From DATLZU01 sp051293835 (GTDB lineage Bacteria > Nitrospirota > Nitrospiria > Nitrospirales > Nitrospiraceae): 64,000 bases of DNA. Below, piece by piece: positions 54,538 through 63,109 of this stretch (its first letter is position 1; the number at the start of each line of letters is the position of its first letter). Under the pieces are notes generated by a model. It worked only from the letters and a program-made list of their open reading frames with translations. It was not told the DNA's origin and searched no databases. The stretch is taken from the NCBI GenBank assembly GCA_051293835.1, contig JBPKMA010000006.1:186001-250000 (forward strand). Direction: 5' to 3'. The position numbers and the translations under genes are program-made.

Positions 54538-55422
54538 CTAGAGCCTCTGGAGTGTGGCGATCCGTTCCTCAATCGGTGGGTGCGTGGCAAACAGCCCCAG
54601 AAAACCGGAGGTTTTACCGGAAATTTTCATGGTGGCCAAGGGGTCTTGAACAGAATATTCGAATTGAGTCCGCGACATCCATCGATCGATTGCCCGGAGG
54701 GCCGAGATCATCGCTTCTTTGCCGTAAACCCTGGCTGAAAAGGCGTCAGCCGCAAACTCACGACGACGCGAGAACCAACTGATCGGAATCATGGCGAGGA
54801 TCGACAACACGAATTGCAGGAAGAAATAGACTCCCACAGCCAGGGCTTCGTTGCGGTCAGCCAAGTGCCGATAGACCCAGCGGCTGATCAGATAGACGAA
54901 GGTGTTCATCAATCCGGCCAACACTGTGGTCGTGAACATGTCGCCGTTGAACACATGGCCCATTTCGTGCGCCAAAACAGCCCGGACTTCCTGCTCGTTC
55001 AGATTGTTCAACAAACCGGTCGAGACCGCCACCATGGAGTTGTTCTTGCTCGGACCGGTCGCGAAGGCATTGGGGTCCGGCGAGTCGTAGACCCAAACTT
55101 CAGGCATCTGAATCCGAAGGCGTTGGGCGATCTCCTGCACGGCGCCGTACACGACTTGCTCGGCATGAGATCGGGGTTGCGTGATCTGGTAACAATCCAG
55201 CATGGAGCGGGCCAATTGTTTCGAAAAAGCCAAACTGACGAAGGCGCCACCGAATCCGAAGACCATCGCCCAGACCAGATCCTGCTGATCGACGACGCCT
55301 CGCACATCGATGCCAAAAGCCGGCAGGATAAAGTTCACCAACAGATTGAACGAAAACGACAATGTGACAAAGATCAAGACGTTCGCGATCAGGAGCAGCG
55401 TGATTCCCTTAAGCCACTTCAT
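54538..55422 (-). CDS. htpX: HtpX-type membrane zinc protease
   Basis: HtpX degrades misfolded inner-membrane proteins. The 294-residue M48 protease has two N-terminal membrane helices (ITLLLIANVLIFVTLSFSFN and WAMVFGFGGAFVSLAFSKQL), the zinc-binding HEMGH (152-156) within RAVLAHEMGHVFNGDM, further helices, the third ligand in SRRREFAADAFSARV, and a C-terminal LFATHPPIEERIATL. AAGGAGGAG before ATG 55422 supports the start. It is divergently oriented from the cupredoxin gene. Confidence 0.93.
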   Translation of the reverse strand: MKWLKGITLLLIANVLIFVTLSFSFNLLVNFILPAFGIDVRGVVDQQDLVWAMVFGFGGAFVSLAFSKQLARSMLDCYQITQPRSHAEQVVYGAVQEIAQRLRIQMPEVWVYDSPDPNAFATGPSKNNSMVAVSTGLLNNLNEQEVRAVLAHEMGHVFNGDMFTTTVLAGLMNTFVYLISRWVYRHLADRNEALAVGVYFFLQFVLSILAMIPISWFSRRREFAADAFSARVYGKEAMISALRAIDRWMSRTQFEYSVQDPLATMKISGKTSGFLGLFATHPPIEERIATLQRL

Positions 55423-55675
55423 GCATCTCCTCCTTGGTCATATCCTTGCTTGTTTAACCATGCGGGTTCGCAAGTTCAGGTGCGAAACCGCTGATGGTTT
55501 CCTAATATACAAAACTATACAATATGCAACGCCTCGACGGGAATAGCATCCTCCAGCTCCTCAGGGGATCGCATCGGATTATTTTGTTTTTTATTGATAA
55601 GACTCCTTGCGCAGCGGTCAAGGCACGGCGCACCGGTGCCGAGCGTCCTGTAAGTTGTTGAGGTCGCGAGACTTG

Positions 55676-55704
55676 TTGACCCGCGACACTCCTTCTGCTA
55701 CAAC
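55676..55704 (+). promoter_or_regulatory. sigma-70 promoter for the cupredoxin gene
   Basis: TTGACC (55676-55681) and TACAAC (55699-55704) are 17 bases apart; transcription would start near 55711, 22 bases before ATG 55733. The 310-base gap 55423-55732 is otherwise AT-rich for this genome; TTGCAT with TATTAG on the minus strand (about 55505-55530) is a weak candidate for the htpX promoter. Confidence 0.5.
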
Positions 55705-55732
55705 GCCTCACGTGGAATCCGGTCGGTGAACC

Positions 55733-56161
55733 ATGCGGACTCTTCTTCTTATGATGAGGGTGCTAATTGTGGCCGTTGGGCTAGTCTGTGGCCACGGCGC
55801 GCTCGCCGATCAAGAGAAGCTGAGCGAGCCGGTCGTCGCCGCGCTCGGTGCCGACGGGATCCAGCGCGCATCCCTCACGCTCGACAGCTATTCGTATGAG
55901 CCGAGTCATCTTATTGTCGAAGCCGGAAAGCTGGTCGAGCTGAACCTCACCAGCGTTACACTGCTTACACCCCATAACTTTGTGCTGAAAGATGCGGCGG
56001 CCGGACTGGCGGTGGAGCAAGATGTGAGCGCTGGCAAGACTGTCACAATCCGTTTCACTCCAATGAAACCGGGAACCTACGCTTTTTATTGCGACAAAAA
56101 GCTGCTGTTTTTTGCCAGCCATCGCGAAAAGGGGATGGAAGGCAAGCTCGAAGTTCGCTAG
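55733..56161 (+). CDS. secreted cupredoxin-domain protein
   Basis: The 142-residue protein has a signal peptide (VLIVAVGLVCGHGALA) and a cupredoxin fold: YEPSHLIVEAGKLVELNLTS, then the likely copper ligands His81 (LLTPHNF), Cys120 (YAFYCDKK), His130 (ASHREKG) and Met135. This is the H-C-H-M set of type 1 blue copper sites, here with ten residues between the cysteine and the second histidine. It probably carries electrons or copper in the periplasm. A sigma-70-like promoter lies 29 bases upstream. Confidence 0.8.
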   Translation: MRTLLLMMRVLIVAVGLVCGHGALADQEKLSEPVVAALGADGIQRASLTLDSYSYEPSHLIVEAGKLVELNLTSVTLLTPHNFVLKDAAAGLAVEQDVSAGKTVTIRFTPMKPGTYAFYCDKKLLFFASHREKGMEGKLEVR

Positions 56162-56197
56162 AGGTCAGCCACGCGCCCACATCTTTCCCGACAGCCG

Positions 56198-57211
56198 TTG
56201 TTGCGCGACATTCTCAAAGGCGTCTCCCGTTCGTTTTACCTGACCCTTGCCGTCCTCCCTTCCGCGGTGCGAAATCAGATGGGGCTGGCCTATCTCTTCG
56301 CCCGCGCGGCTGATACGATCGCGGACACTGATTTGATCGACCGGGGGCAACGTTTGTTGTTCCTCAAACAGTTCAGGGCTCAGTTTGCCGAAGACCATGT
56401 CGACTGGGAAGAAATTCGGGCGATTCAATCGGCCTTGATTCCGCATCACACCGATTTGGCTGAGCGCATCCTCCTCAAGAGGCTCGAAGACTGCTTTCGG
56501 TTGTATCTGGAATTTGCGTCCGAGGACCGTGCCCGCATCCGAGGCTTGATGGGAACCCTACCAAACGGCATGGAAATGGATCTGACGCGCTTTCCTGGTG
56601 ATGTTGCGCGCAACCTGACCGCGTTGCAGACGATGGATGAGTTGGACCACTACACCTATTGCGTCGCCGGCTGCGTCGGGGAATTCTGGACCCGTATGAT
56701 GTGTGCGCATCTGTCATCGCTGGCCGAGTGGGATGAGGCCAGGATGTCGGCTCTTGGCGTACGGTTCGGCAAAGGGCTTCAGATCACGAACATCCTCAGG
56801 GACCTGGCTCGCGACCTCCAGCGTGGACGTTGCTATGTGCCGGCTGCACTTTTAAAGGAAGCGGGGTTGGTTCCGGCCGATCTCCTTCGAATGGAGACGC
56901 TGCCTGCGTTTAGGCCTGTCTTGCGCAAGCTGGTCGCGATTGCGCGCGGGCATCTCGACCAGGGATGGGTTTACACGATGGCGATTCCCCGGCACGAGGT
57001 GCGTTTGCGCCTCGCCTGCATGTGGCCGATCCTCCTCGCCGGCGAAACGCTACGATTGGTTGTCGCGTCCGAAGACCTGTTGAATCCCGCTGTCACTATC
57101 AAAGCCTCCCGCGGCACGGTTTACCGTGTCATGGCCTTGACTACCCTGACAGCAGGTTGCGGCTACATCGGCACGGCCTATTGGGCGTGGCTGCGGAAAC
57201 AGATGGTGTGA
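56198..57211 (+). CDS. squalene/phytoene synthase-family enzyme
   Basis: Members condense two prenyl diphosphates to squalene or phytoene, early steps to hopanoids or carotenoids. The 337-residue protein shows KGVSRSFYLTLAVLPSAVRN, the first aspartate-rich motif AADTIADTD (near 39-45), the middle YCVAGCVGEFWTRM and the second motif NILRDLARDLQRGRCYVP, with a C-terminal hydrophobic anchor typical of squalene synthases. It starts with TTG 56198, as the homology begins there and no ATG or GTG is available. It lies in the same frame as the cupredoxin gene, 36 bases after its TAG. Confidence 0.85.
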   Translation: MLRDILKGVSRSFYLTLAVLPSAVRNQMGLAYLFARAADTIADTDLIDRGQRLLFLKQFRAQFAEDHVDWEEIRAIQSALIPHHTDLAERILLKRLEDCFRLYLEFASEDRARIRGLMGTLPNGMEMDLTRFPGDVARNLTALQTMDELDHYTYCVAGCVGEFWTRMMCAHLSSLAEWDEARMSALGVRFGKGLQITNILRDLARDLQRGRCYVPAALLKEAGLVPADLLRMETLPAFRPVLRKLVAIARGHLDQGWVYTMAIPRHEVRLRLACMWPILLAGETLRLVVASEDLLNPAVTIKASRGTVYRVMALTTLTAGCGYIGTAYWAWLRKQMV

Positions 57212-57273
57212 AACAGAACGTCATACGGTCAAGCCGAAACGCTTGGGCAGAGCCGGAGCATCCAGTCCGTCTT

Positions 57274-57555
57274 CTACTTCTTTTGCGGCTCCAGCAGTTT
57301 GTCCCCTTTTCGGAACACCGCGTAAATCGCCTGGGCCGGGCAGGCGTCGAGGCAGAGACGGCAACTTTCCAGACAGCGGGAGGCATCGAACTTGAAGGGT
57401 GGAGTGGAGAGCCAGGCGCCGGTCGGACAGACGGGGATGCAGATCGCGTTATGTGTGCAACGGTCAGGGTGCCGGACGAGGTGATCTCTGACAACCATCA
57501 TAGGTTTCACTCCTTCAAACAAAGCCTGGGAAAAGATTTCCAGCATGTTCTTCAT
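57274..57555 (-). CDS. 4Fe-4S ferredoxin-type protein
   Basis: The 93-residue protein has two cysteine clusters: CTHNAICIPVCPTGAW (about 33-48) and CLESCRLCLDACPAQAIYAV (about 61-80). Spacing of the second is the classical CxxCxxCxxxCP of a [4Fe-4S] ferredoxin; the first lacks one cysteine of the set but may bind a cluster jointly. It is soluble and probably an electron carrier. It is last in a four-gene minus-strand set (57274-58736) with a [2Fe-2S] ferredoxin and a zinc protein. Confidence 0.82.
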   Translation of the reverse strand: MKNMLEIFSQALFEGVKPMMVVRDHLVRHPDRCTHNAICIPVCPTGAWLSTPPFKFDASRCLESCRLCLDACPAQAIYAVFRKGDKLLEPQKK

Positions 57556-57567
57556 GACTGGCTCTTC

Positions 57568-57987
57568 TCACTTCCACCGATCTACGAGTTGCCGGAGGCG
57601 TTCCTTCAGCTCTGGGATCTGTTCGAGATTATTTTCAATCGCGCCGATAATTTTTTCCAGCCGTGCCGATCGAAGCGCCTCTTTATCCCGGCGAACGAGC
57701 CGGTCGTATTCGGCGTACGCTTCAGGATGCTGGGGCTCTAGATCACTTCTGGCGCAGCGGAGAGCCTCGCCCAATTCCCAAGGTTCCGGAGCTAGTGGCG
57801 GGGCCACAATGAACGACCCGTCCTGAAAGATCAGGACCGCCGAGCCAGGTTTACCGGTCAATGGTATCACGGTGGCGATCGTTTTGCCGGCTGCGTGTTC
57901 CCATGACAGGGTCAGCCCAGGGAAGCGTTTCATGAAGGCGACTTTCTCCTGATTGGCTTTCCATTTTTCCTCGATGGGCATGATCAT
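57568..57987 (-). CDS. uncharacterised 139-residue protein
   Basis: The protein begins MIMPIEEKWKANQEKVAFMK, with a beta-rich part (HAAGKTIATVIPLTGKPGSA, VLIFQDGSFIVAPPL) and a helical C-terminus (LEKIIGAIENNLEQIPELKE). It is soluble and has one cysteine. ATG 57981 is an alternative start. Twelve bases separate it from the ferredoxin downstream and 96 from the [2Fe-2S] gene upstream, so it belongs to the Fe-S set. Function unknown. Confidence 0.65.
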   Translation of the reverse strand: MIMPIEEKWKANQEKVAFMKRFPGLTLSWEHAAGKTIATVIPLTGKPGSAVLIFQDGSFIVAPPLAPEPWELGEALRCARSDLEPQHPEAYAEYDRLVRRDKEALRSARLEKIIGAIENNLEQIPELKERLRQLVDRWK

Positions 57988-58083
57988 TCCGCTCTGATCT
58001 AAGCTGAGGTTGAGGTCAAGGTAATGCGAGGAGAGAATGGGGAACTGACGGAACCGGCTTCTGCCTTAGCCTGAAGCTTGACC

Positions 58084-58422
58084 TTAACTTTTTGGGGGCT
58101 GCGGTTTATGATCGGGCATGAGCAGTCGCTCCACGATTTCGCCCTTCACAATGTGTCGTTCCATGATTTCCGTGACATCGGCTTCGGAGCCGACCCAGTA
58201 CCACACGCCTTCGGGATAAATCACAACGCTGGGACCGTATTCGCAATGGTCGAGGCAACCAGCTTTGTTAGCCCGGACGATGCCTTTCAACCCCAACCGC
58301 TCCACTTCCTTTTTAAAGAACGCCTGCAGCTGTTCCGAACCGTGGTTGGCGCAACAGCCGCGCGGGTCCTCCTTCGGCCGTTTGTTTACACAGACGAAAA
58401 TGTGATGTTTGAAGGTTGACAA
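58084..58422 (-). CDS. thioredoxin-like [2Fe-2S] ferredoxin
   Basis: The 112-residue protein has the thioredoxin-fold ferredoxin pattern seen in NuoE and Aquifex-type ferredoxins: HIFVCVNKR with the first cysteine, then CCANHG, and the second pair in KAGCLDHCEYGPSVVIYPEG. Such proteins bind one [2Fe-2S] cluster and transfer electrons. The start is TTG 58422 with GAGGA upstream. It lies 14 bases downstream of the zinc-protein gene. Confidence 0.83.
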   Translation of the reverse strand: MSTFKHHIFVCVNKRPKEDPRGCCANHGSEQLQAFFKKEVERLGLKGIVRANKAGCLDHCEYGPSVVIYPEGVWYWVGSEADVTEIMERHIVKGEIVERLLMPDHKPQPPKS

Positions 58423-58436
58423 TGGAGAGTCCTCGA

Positions 58437-58736
58437 TTACGTCGTCAAGGCTGCGGGCTGATGCTGAAGACGGTGCAGGAGGCTAGTGACTTCCCCGACG
58501 TTGATCAACGGAGAGCCGCCTTCTCGCCCATCGAGAAGCGCCGCGATTTCCCGCAACCGTGTTTGTGCCCGCTGCAAATTTTTGTGCAAGGAACAGACTT
58601 CGCAATACCACCGCGGGTTTTGATCGGCGGACGGTGACAGGCGATCGTAAGGCCGCCCGAAGAAGTCCTTGCCGAGCGAGAGCTTCATCAACGGCTTGTT
58701 GGTGGCACCGCAGGCATGACAGCCATCGGACGACAA
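58437..58736 (-). CDS. zinc-ribbon-like protein
   Basis: The 99-residue protein starts with TTG 58736, eight bases after AGGAGGGG. Two cysteine pairs (GCHACGATN near residue 6 and WYCEVCSLHK near 44) suggest a zinc ribbon; a helical part (QRAQTRLREIAALLDG) follows. No named family recognised. It opens the four-gene set that ends with the 4Fe-4S ferredoxin. Confidence 0.7.
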   Translation of the reverse strand: MSSDGCHACGATNKPLMKLSLGKDFFGRPYDRLSPSADQNPRWYCEVCSLHKNLQRAQTRLREIAALLDGREGGSPLINVGEVTSLLHRLQHQPAALTT

Positions 58737-58851
58737 ATCCAGCCCCTCCTATTTCAATGACTCGATCGCGACCGCGCCAGTCGGGCGCCATCTTACACCA
58801 GGCTTCTGCGGGGTGTCTACCTCGTGTGGGACGGTTCAAGGCGGGTCGGAG

Positions 58852-58857
58852 TATAAT
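58852..58857 (+). promoter_or_regulatory. perfect -10 box upstream of ald
   Basis: TATAAT sits 36 bases before ATG 58894. No good -35 sequence is present 16-18 bases upstream, so an activator or extended contacts may be needed. Confidence 0.35.
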
Positions 58858-58893
58858 GTTCAAAAACACCGGTCTGTGGCGGCGGAGGGGCAG

Positions 58894-59997
58894 ATGATCA
58901 TCGGCGTTCCCAAAGAGATCAAGGACCACGAATATCGCGTCAGTGTCACTCCCGACGGCGTGCGGGCGTTGCTTAAGGCCGGACATGGGGTATGGGTGGA
59001 AACCTCGGCCGGAGAGGGGAGCGGGTTTCCGGATGAAGCGTATCAGCGAGCCGGCGCTCAGATCGCGGCCTCGAAAGAGGAAGTCTTTCAGAAGGCCGAC
59101 CTGATCGTCAAAGTGAAAGAGCCGCAGTTGTCCGAGTGCCGGTTCTTCCGCCCCGGGCAAGTGTTGTTCACCTACCTCCATTTGGCATCTTCGCCGGAAC
59201 TGACGAAGGCCCTGCTGGATGCGCGCGTCACCGCTATTGCTTACGAGACGACCGAGGACAGGCATGGAACCCTGCCGATGCTCAAGCCCATGAGCGAGAT
59301 CGCCGGGCGCATGGCGGTGCAGATCGGCGCCCGCTACCTGGAACGCTTGCCTGGCGGGCGCGGGGTGTTGTTGGCGGGTGTACCGGGCGTCGCCCCGGCA
59401 AAGGTCGTGATCTTGGGAGCCGGTACGGTAGGCAGTGCCGCAACTCGGATCGCGGTCGGGATGGGTGCCCAGGTGACCGTTATTAATTTAGATGTGGAAC
59501 GCTTGCGCTATTTGGATGATCTCTACCAGGGACGTGTCGTGACGTTGGCCGCCAACCAGGCTGATATTGACCGTGCGGTGGAAACCGCTGATTTAGTCAT
59601 CGGCGCTGTCCTGGTGCCGGGTGCTCGCGCTCCCAAGCTGGTGTCGCGCGCGGTGGTCTCTAGAATGGCACCGGGATCGGTTGTCGTGGATGTAGCCGTC
59701 GATCAAGGCGGCTGCTTCGAGACAACGCGACCGACGACCCATTCTAATCCGGTCTATGTCGCGGACGGTGTGCTGCACTATTGCGTGCCTAACATGCCGG
59801 GCGTCGTGCCTCGGACGGCGACTTTGGCCTTGACCAACGCGACGCTACCCTTTATAGTCCGCCTGGCTTCGGAGGGGGTTGAACGCGCGATTCGCTCTGA
59901 CCCGGGCCTGGCGAAGGGCGTCAATCTCATGGATGGCAAGGTGACCTGCAAAGGCGTCGCCGAGGCCCACGGTGTGAAGTTTGAGCCTCTGACCTAA
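58894..59997 (+). CDS. ald: alanine dehydrogenase
   Basis: Ald catalyses reversible NAD-dependent deamination of L-alanine to pyruvate and ammonium. The 367-residue protein shows the start MIIGVPKEIKDHEYRVSVTP, KVKEPQLSE, AYETTEDRHGTLPMLKPMSE, the Rossmann motif KVVILGAGTVGSAATRIAVG and the C-terminal DQGGCFETTRPTTHSNPVYV, all family hallmarks. GGAGGGG before ATG 58894 decides the start. In an ammonium-assimilating autotroph it may work in the biosynthetic direction, linking to the pyruvate made for the pyc route. Confidence 0.94.
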   Translation: MIIGVPKEIKDHEYRVSVTPDGVRALLKAGHGVWVETSAGEGSGFPDEAYQRAGAQIAASKEEVFQKADLIVKVKEPQLSECRFFRPGQVLFTYLHLASSPELTKALLDARVTAIAYETTEDRHGTLPMLKPMSEIAGRMAVQIGARYLERLPGGRGVLLAGVPGVAPAKVVILGAGTVGSAATRIAVGMGAQVTVINLDVERLRYLDDLYQGRVVTLAANQADIDRAVETADLVIGAVLVPGARAPKLVSRAVVSRMAPGSVVVDVAVDQGGCFETTRPTTHSNPVYVADGVLHYCVPNMPGVVPRTATLALTNATLPFIVRLASEGVERAIRSDPGLAKGVNLMDGKVTCKGVAEAHGVKFEPLT

Positions 59998-60026
59998 GTG
60001 TGCCGACAGACTTTGGATGACGGGAT

Positions 60027-60103
<77 letters not shown>

Positions 60104-60400
60104 GACCTCGCTTGCCAAGTCGAGTGTTGTCTAACGGTTCTTGCACGAGAGTAGACTTCGTGAGTCTCTGCGATCGATTGTGACGATCGGGATAACTGCT
60201 TCCAATCCGTTCTGCTTTCTTCCGCGAATGCATCCGCTGGCGATCAGCAACGTCGATGCGTCCTCGGTGTGATGTTGTCGCTTTCACGCCGATTCCCCCC
60301 GCATGTTCTCAAGAAAAGCGTGACGCGTGAGCGAAGGTATGAGAATATCCTTTCTTGAACGGTCTTTTCTCGGTAGATCCGGCGGCGCACGTGTTCAGCC
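60104..60400. other. 297-base gap with no gene seen
   Basis: Between tRNA-Pro and acyP there is no supportable reading frame. TTGTGACGATCGGGATAAC-type sequence near 60178 and a loose TATGAGAATAT near 60340 are the only things that catch the eye; neither is convincing as a promoter. Confidence 0.3.
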
Positions 60401-60697
60401 ATGACCGAACCGCGCGGCAAGTCGCTCGTCAGAGCTAGAATTCTCGTGAGCGGGCGTGTGCAGGGAGTCGCCTACCGGGCGTTCGCTCACCAAGAGGCCG
60501 TTCGACGGAACCTCACCGGAGGCGTCAGAAATTTGGACGATGGGCGCGTCGAGGTCGAGGTCGAGGGTGAACAAGAGTCGATCGCGGCGTTCCTCGAGGT
60601 GCTCAAGGAGGGCCCTCCATTGGCGCGCGTCGATGATCTTCGCGTGACATGGAGCGCAGCGACAGGCCGGTATCAGGATTTTCGGATTTGGCACTGA
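60401..60697 (+). CDS. acyP: acylphosphatase
   Basis: Acylphosphatase hydrolyses acyl-phosphates such as carbamoyl phosphate and 1,3-bisphosphoglycerate. The 98-residue protein carries both signatures: ILVSGRVQGVAYRAFAHQEA with the catalytic arginine, and GGVRNLDDGRVEVEVEGEQE with the catalytic asparagine. In most family members the first signature reads VQGVxFR/YR, as here. It lies 28 bases upstream of the sigma-factor gene and may share its transcript. Confidence 0.9.
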   Translation: MTEPRGKSLVRARILVSGRVQGVAYRAFAHQEAVRRNLTGGVRNLDDGRVEVEVEGEQESIAAFLEVLKEGPPLARVDDLRVTWSAATGRYQDFRIWH

Positions 60698-60725
60698 AGA
60701 CAGCGGCAGCGGGTGAAAGGAAACG

Positions 60726-61697
60726 ATGATCGTGAGCGATGAGGACGACCAGAACGAATCGGTCGATGCCCAGGACAAGGACGTTGCGGAGGACGGGGAA
60801 CTGCATGAAGCGCCCCTGCTCAACGGCCGAGGCGTCAAAGTCCGCAGGCGGAAGGAAAGGAAGGCCGAAGGACTCGATACGCTCAAGTCCTATCTCCGGG
60901 AAATCCGGCATAATTCCCTTCTGACCTTCCGGCAGGAACAGGAATTGGGCAAACGCGTCATGGCGGGCGACATGCGCGCCCGCGACCAGATGATCGAAGC
61001 CAACTTGCGCCTGGTGATCAGTATCGGCAAGCGTTACATGAACCGGGGGTTCCCGTTCGCCGACATCGTGGAAGAGGGCAACCTCGGGCTGATCAAGGCG
61101 GTCGAGAAGTTCAACTACAAACGGGGGTTTCGTTTCAGCACCTATGCGTCCTGGTGGATCCGGCAGTATATTGAACGGGCGATCATCAATCAGGGGAAGT
61201 TGGTCCGGCTCCCCGTTCATGTGGTCGAGCGGCTCAACCGCTACTTGACCAAAGTCGAACAGCTTGGCCAGGAGCTGGGACGCGAGCCGAAGACACACGA
61301 AATCGCCAGGCGGATGAAAATTTCGGAAGCGGAGGTGCTCGATCTCAAGCAACTGATCCGTACGACCTGTTCGCTCGACAGCCCGATCAACGACCGGTGC
61401 GACACGTTTCTCCGCGACGTTATCGAGGACCCACTGAGCGCTTCCCCCGAGGAGACGGCCGAGGGGGTGATACGACGGGAAGAGTTGATGGCGTGGGTCA
61501 AGGAGTTGCCAGAGAAGGAGCGAACTGTGGTAATCTCTCGCTTCGGTCTGGACGGTGGGGAAGCTCAGACCCTTGAGGAAATCGGCAAGGATCTCGGTCT
61601 CACCAGGGAGCGGGTCCGGCAAATCGAAACCGCGGCGCTGGTGAAGCTCCGGACTTCGATCGAGAAGCGGATGATGAGACAGGACGATCTGTTGTAG
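60726..61697 (+). CDS. RpoS-like group 2 sigma-70 factor
   Basis: The 323-residue protein has an acidic N-terminus (about 1-50), region 1.2 (DTLKSYLREIRHNSLLTFRQ), region 2 with ANLRLVISIGKRYMNRGFPF and FRFSTYASWWIRQYIERAII (-10 recognition), region 3 with LVRLPVHVVERLNRYL, and region 4 with TLEEIGKDLGLTRERVRQIE (-35 recognition). It lacks the long region 1.1/NCR of the housekeeping RpoD and has the length of RpoS, so a stress or stationary-phase role is likely. The SD-like GGAAAC before ATG 60726 is weak. Confidence 0.88.
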   Translation: MIVSDEDDQNESVDAQDKDVAEDGELHEAPLLNGRGVKVRRRKERKAEGLDTLKSYLREIRHNSLLTFRQEQELGKRVMAGDMRARDQMIEANLRLVISIGKRYMNRGFPFADIVEEGNLGLIKAVEKFNYKRGFRFSTYASWWIRQYIERAIINQGKLVRLPVHVVERLNRYLTKVEQLGQELGREPKTHEIARRMKISEAEVLDLKQLIRTTCSLDSPINDRCDTFLRDVIEDPLSASPEETAEGVIRREELMAWVKELPEKERTVVISRFGLDGGEAQTLEEIGKDLGLTRERVRQIETAALVKLRTSIEKRMMRQDDLL

Positions 61698-61712
61698 AGG
61701 ACCGGGCGATCG

Positions 61713-62228
61713 ATGGACTACAAAGCGCTCATTCGTGAAGTGCCGAACTTTCCCAAGCCGGGCATTCTGTTTTACGACATCACCACGCTGCTTAAGGACG
61801 CCCGCGCGTTCAAGAGCATCGTAGAGGAACTGACGGCGCGCTATAGCGGTAGGCGCATCGCGAAAGTGGTCGGTATCGAGTCCCGAGGGTTTATCCTGGG
61901 CGGGACCCTCGCCAATCAACTCGGCGCGGGGTTCGTGCCGGTCAGGAAGCCGGGGAAGTTGCCGGCCGACAGCTTCGAGATCAAATACAATCTGGAGTAC
62001 GGCGCGAGTTCGCTGGCAATCCACCGTGATGCGATTGCCATCGGAGAACGAGTGCTGATCGTCGACGACCTGTTGGCCACCGGCGGAACGGCGGCCGCCA
62101 CTGTCCATCTCGTCCGCCAACTGGGAGGCGAGATCGCCGGCCTGGATTTCCTGGTGGAACTGAAGAGTTTGAACGGGCGCGACAAGCTCAGCGGTTACGA
62201 CGTCCATTCGACCATCGTTTATCCTTGA
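61713..62228 (+). CDS. apt: adenine phosphoribosyltransferase
   Basis: Apt salvages adenine to AMP using PRPP. The 171-residue protein shows MDYKALIREVPNFPKPGILF, VVGIESRGFILGGTLANQLG, the RKPGKLP flap, and the PRPP-binding motif VLIVDDLLATGGTAAATVHL. The length is standard. It begins 15 bases after the sigma-factor stop and is probably cotranscribed with it. Confidence 0.95.
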   Translation: MDYKALIREVPNFPKPGILFYDITTLLKDARAFKSIVEELTARYSGRRIAKVVGIESRGFILGGTLANQLGAGFVPVRKPGKLPADSFEIKYNLEYGASSLAIHRDAIAIGERVLIVDDLLATGGTAAATVHLVRQLGGEIAGLDFLVELKSLNGRDKLSGYDVHSTIVYP

Positions 62229-62358
62229 TTTCCGATTCTTCCAGGTGCCAGCGAATCTGCTTGCCGGTGCGTTTGCCCGAAGAGAGACGCCCCTGCTCGC
62301 TCCAAACCCCACCTCCTTCTGCCTCGGTTGTGTCTGACTTTTCCGCCTGAGCTAGGTC

Positions 62359-62387
62359 TTGCACAATCATCGACGCCGTGCTATGAA
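62359..62387 (+). promoter_or_regulatory. candidate sigma-70 promoter for the DksA-type gene
   Basis: TTGCAC (62359-62364) and TATGAA (62382-62387) are 17 bases apart, 49 bases before ATG 62437. Confidence 0.45.
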
Positions 62388-62436
62388 TGCTGAACTTTTT
62401 CGGCCGACCGGCCGATTCCGGTGAAGGTGAAACGAC

Positions 62437-62994
62437 ATGGCAGATAAAGTGCAGGCCAAGAAAAAAGCCCAGTCCAAAAGCAAGACGCCCGGCAAGTCCG
62501 CGGCGAAACCCCGCACCTCGACCGACAGTGTTGAGATCATAGAACCTGAGTCGCAACCCCCTTTCGGGTCGGACAAGGACAAGGAATCCACCCGCAAGAA
62601 AGAGGAACAAGAGCGACGACGGGAAGCGCTGTATCGCATACTGATGAATAAACGACAGGAAATCATGAAAGAGATCGAGGACAACCTCGGTCAGTCCTTG
62701 ACAGAAGATCAACGACGGCGGCTTGAGTCAGCGCGCGACGTCGGCGACCAGGCACTTATGGATTTAGAGCGGGAGTTGGGCATTTCGTTAATGGAGATGC
62801 GGAACCGCAGGCGTCAGCTCATCGACGAAGCGTTGACCCGGCTAGCCGAGGGCACCTATGGCGTGTGTGCCGAATGCGGTGTGGAGATCAGCGAAAAGCG
62901 ACTGGCCGCGGTACCCTTCGCGAAACTCTGCATCGAATGCCAGTCCAAACAGGAATTGCTGGAGAAGATCGAAAAGGAGGAGGAGCGGGAATAG
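62437..62994 (+). CDS. DksA/TraR-type zinc-finger protein
   Basis: The 185-residue protein has a lysine- and alanine-rich N-terminus (about 1-50), a long coiled-coil pair (QERRREALYRILMNKRQEIM to MEMRNRRRQLIDEALTRLAE) and a C4 zinc finger: GVCAECGVEISEKRLAAVPF followed by LCIECQSKQE. DksA-like proteins reach into the RNA polymerase secondary channel and, with ppGpp, change promoter preference. Acidic coiled-coil-tip residues needed for DksA activity were not identified with certainty here. The lysine-rich extension is unusual. It is downstream of apt after a 208-base gap. Confidence 0.87.
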   Translation: MADKVQAKKKAQSKSKTPGKSAAKPRTSTDSVEIIEPESQPPFGSDKDKESTRKKEEQERRREALYRILMNKRQEIMKEIEDNLGQSLTEDQRRRLESARDVGDQALMDLERELGISLMEMRNRRRQLIDEALTRLAEGTYGVCAECGVEISEKRLAAVPFAKLCIECQSKQELLEKIEKEEERE

Positions 62995-63109
62995 TCCGTG
63001 CTTCGATCGGCTGCCTTGGTTGAGAAGTTTCCACCTCACGTCCGCTCGGTTTGCGCTGTCCCCTCTTGAGCGTTTTCCCCCCACGAATGCCCCCCGACGC
63101 TGACACCGG

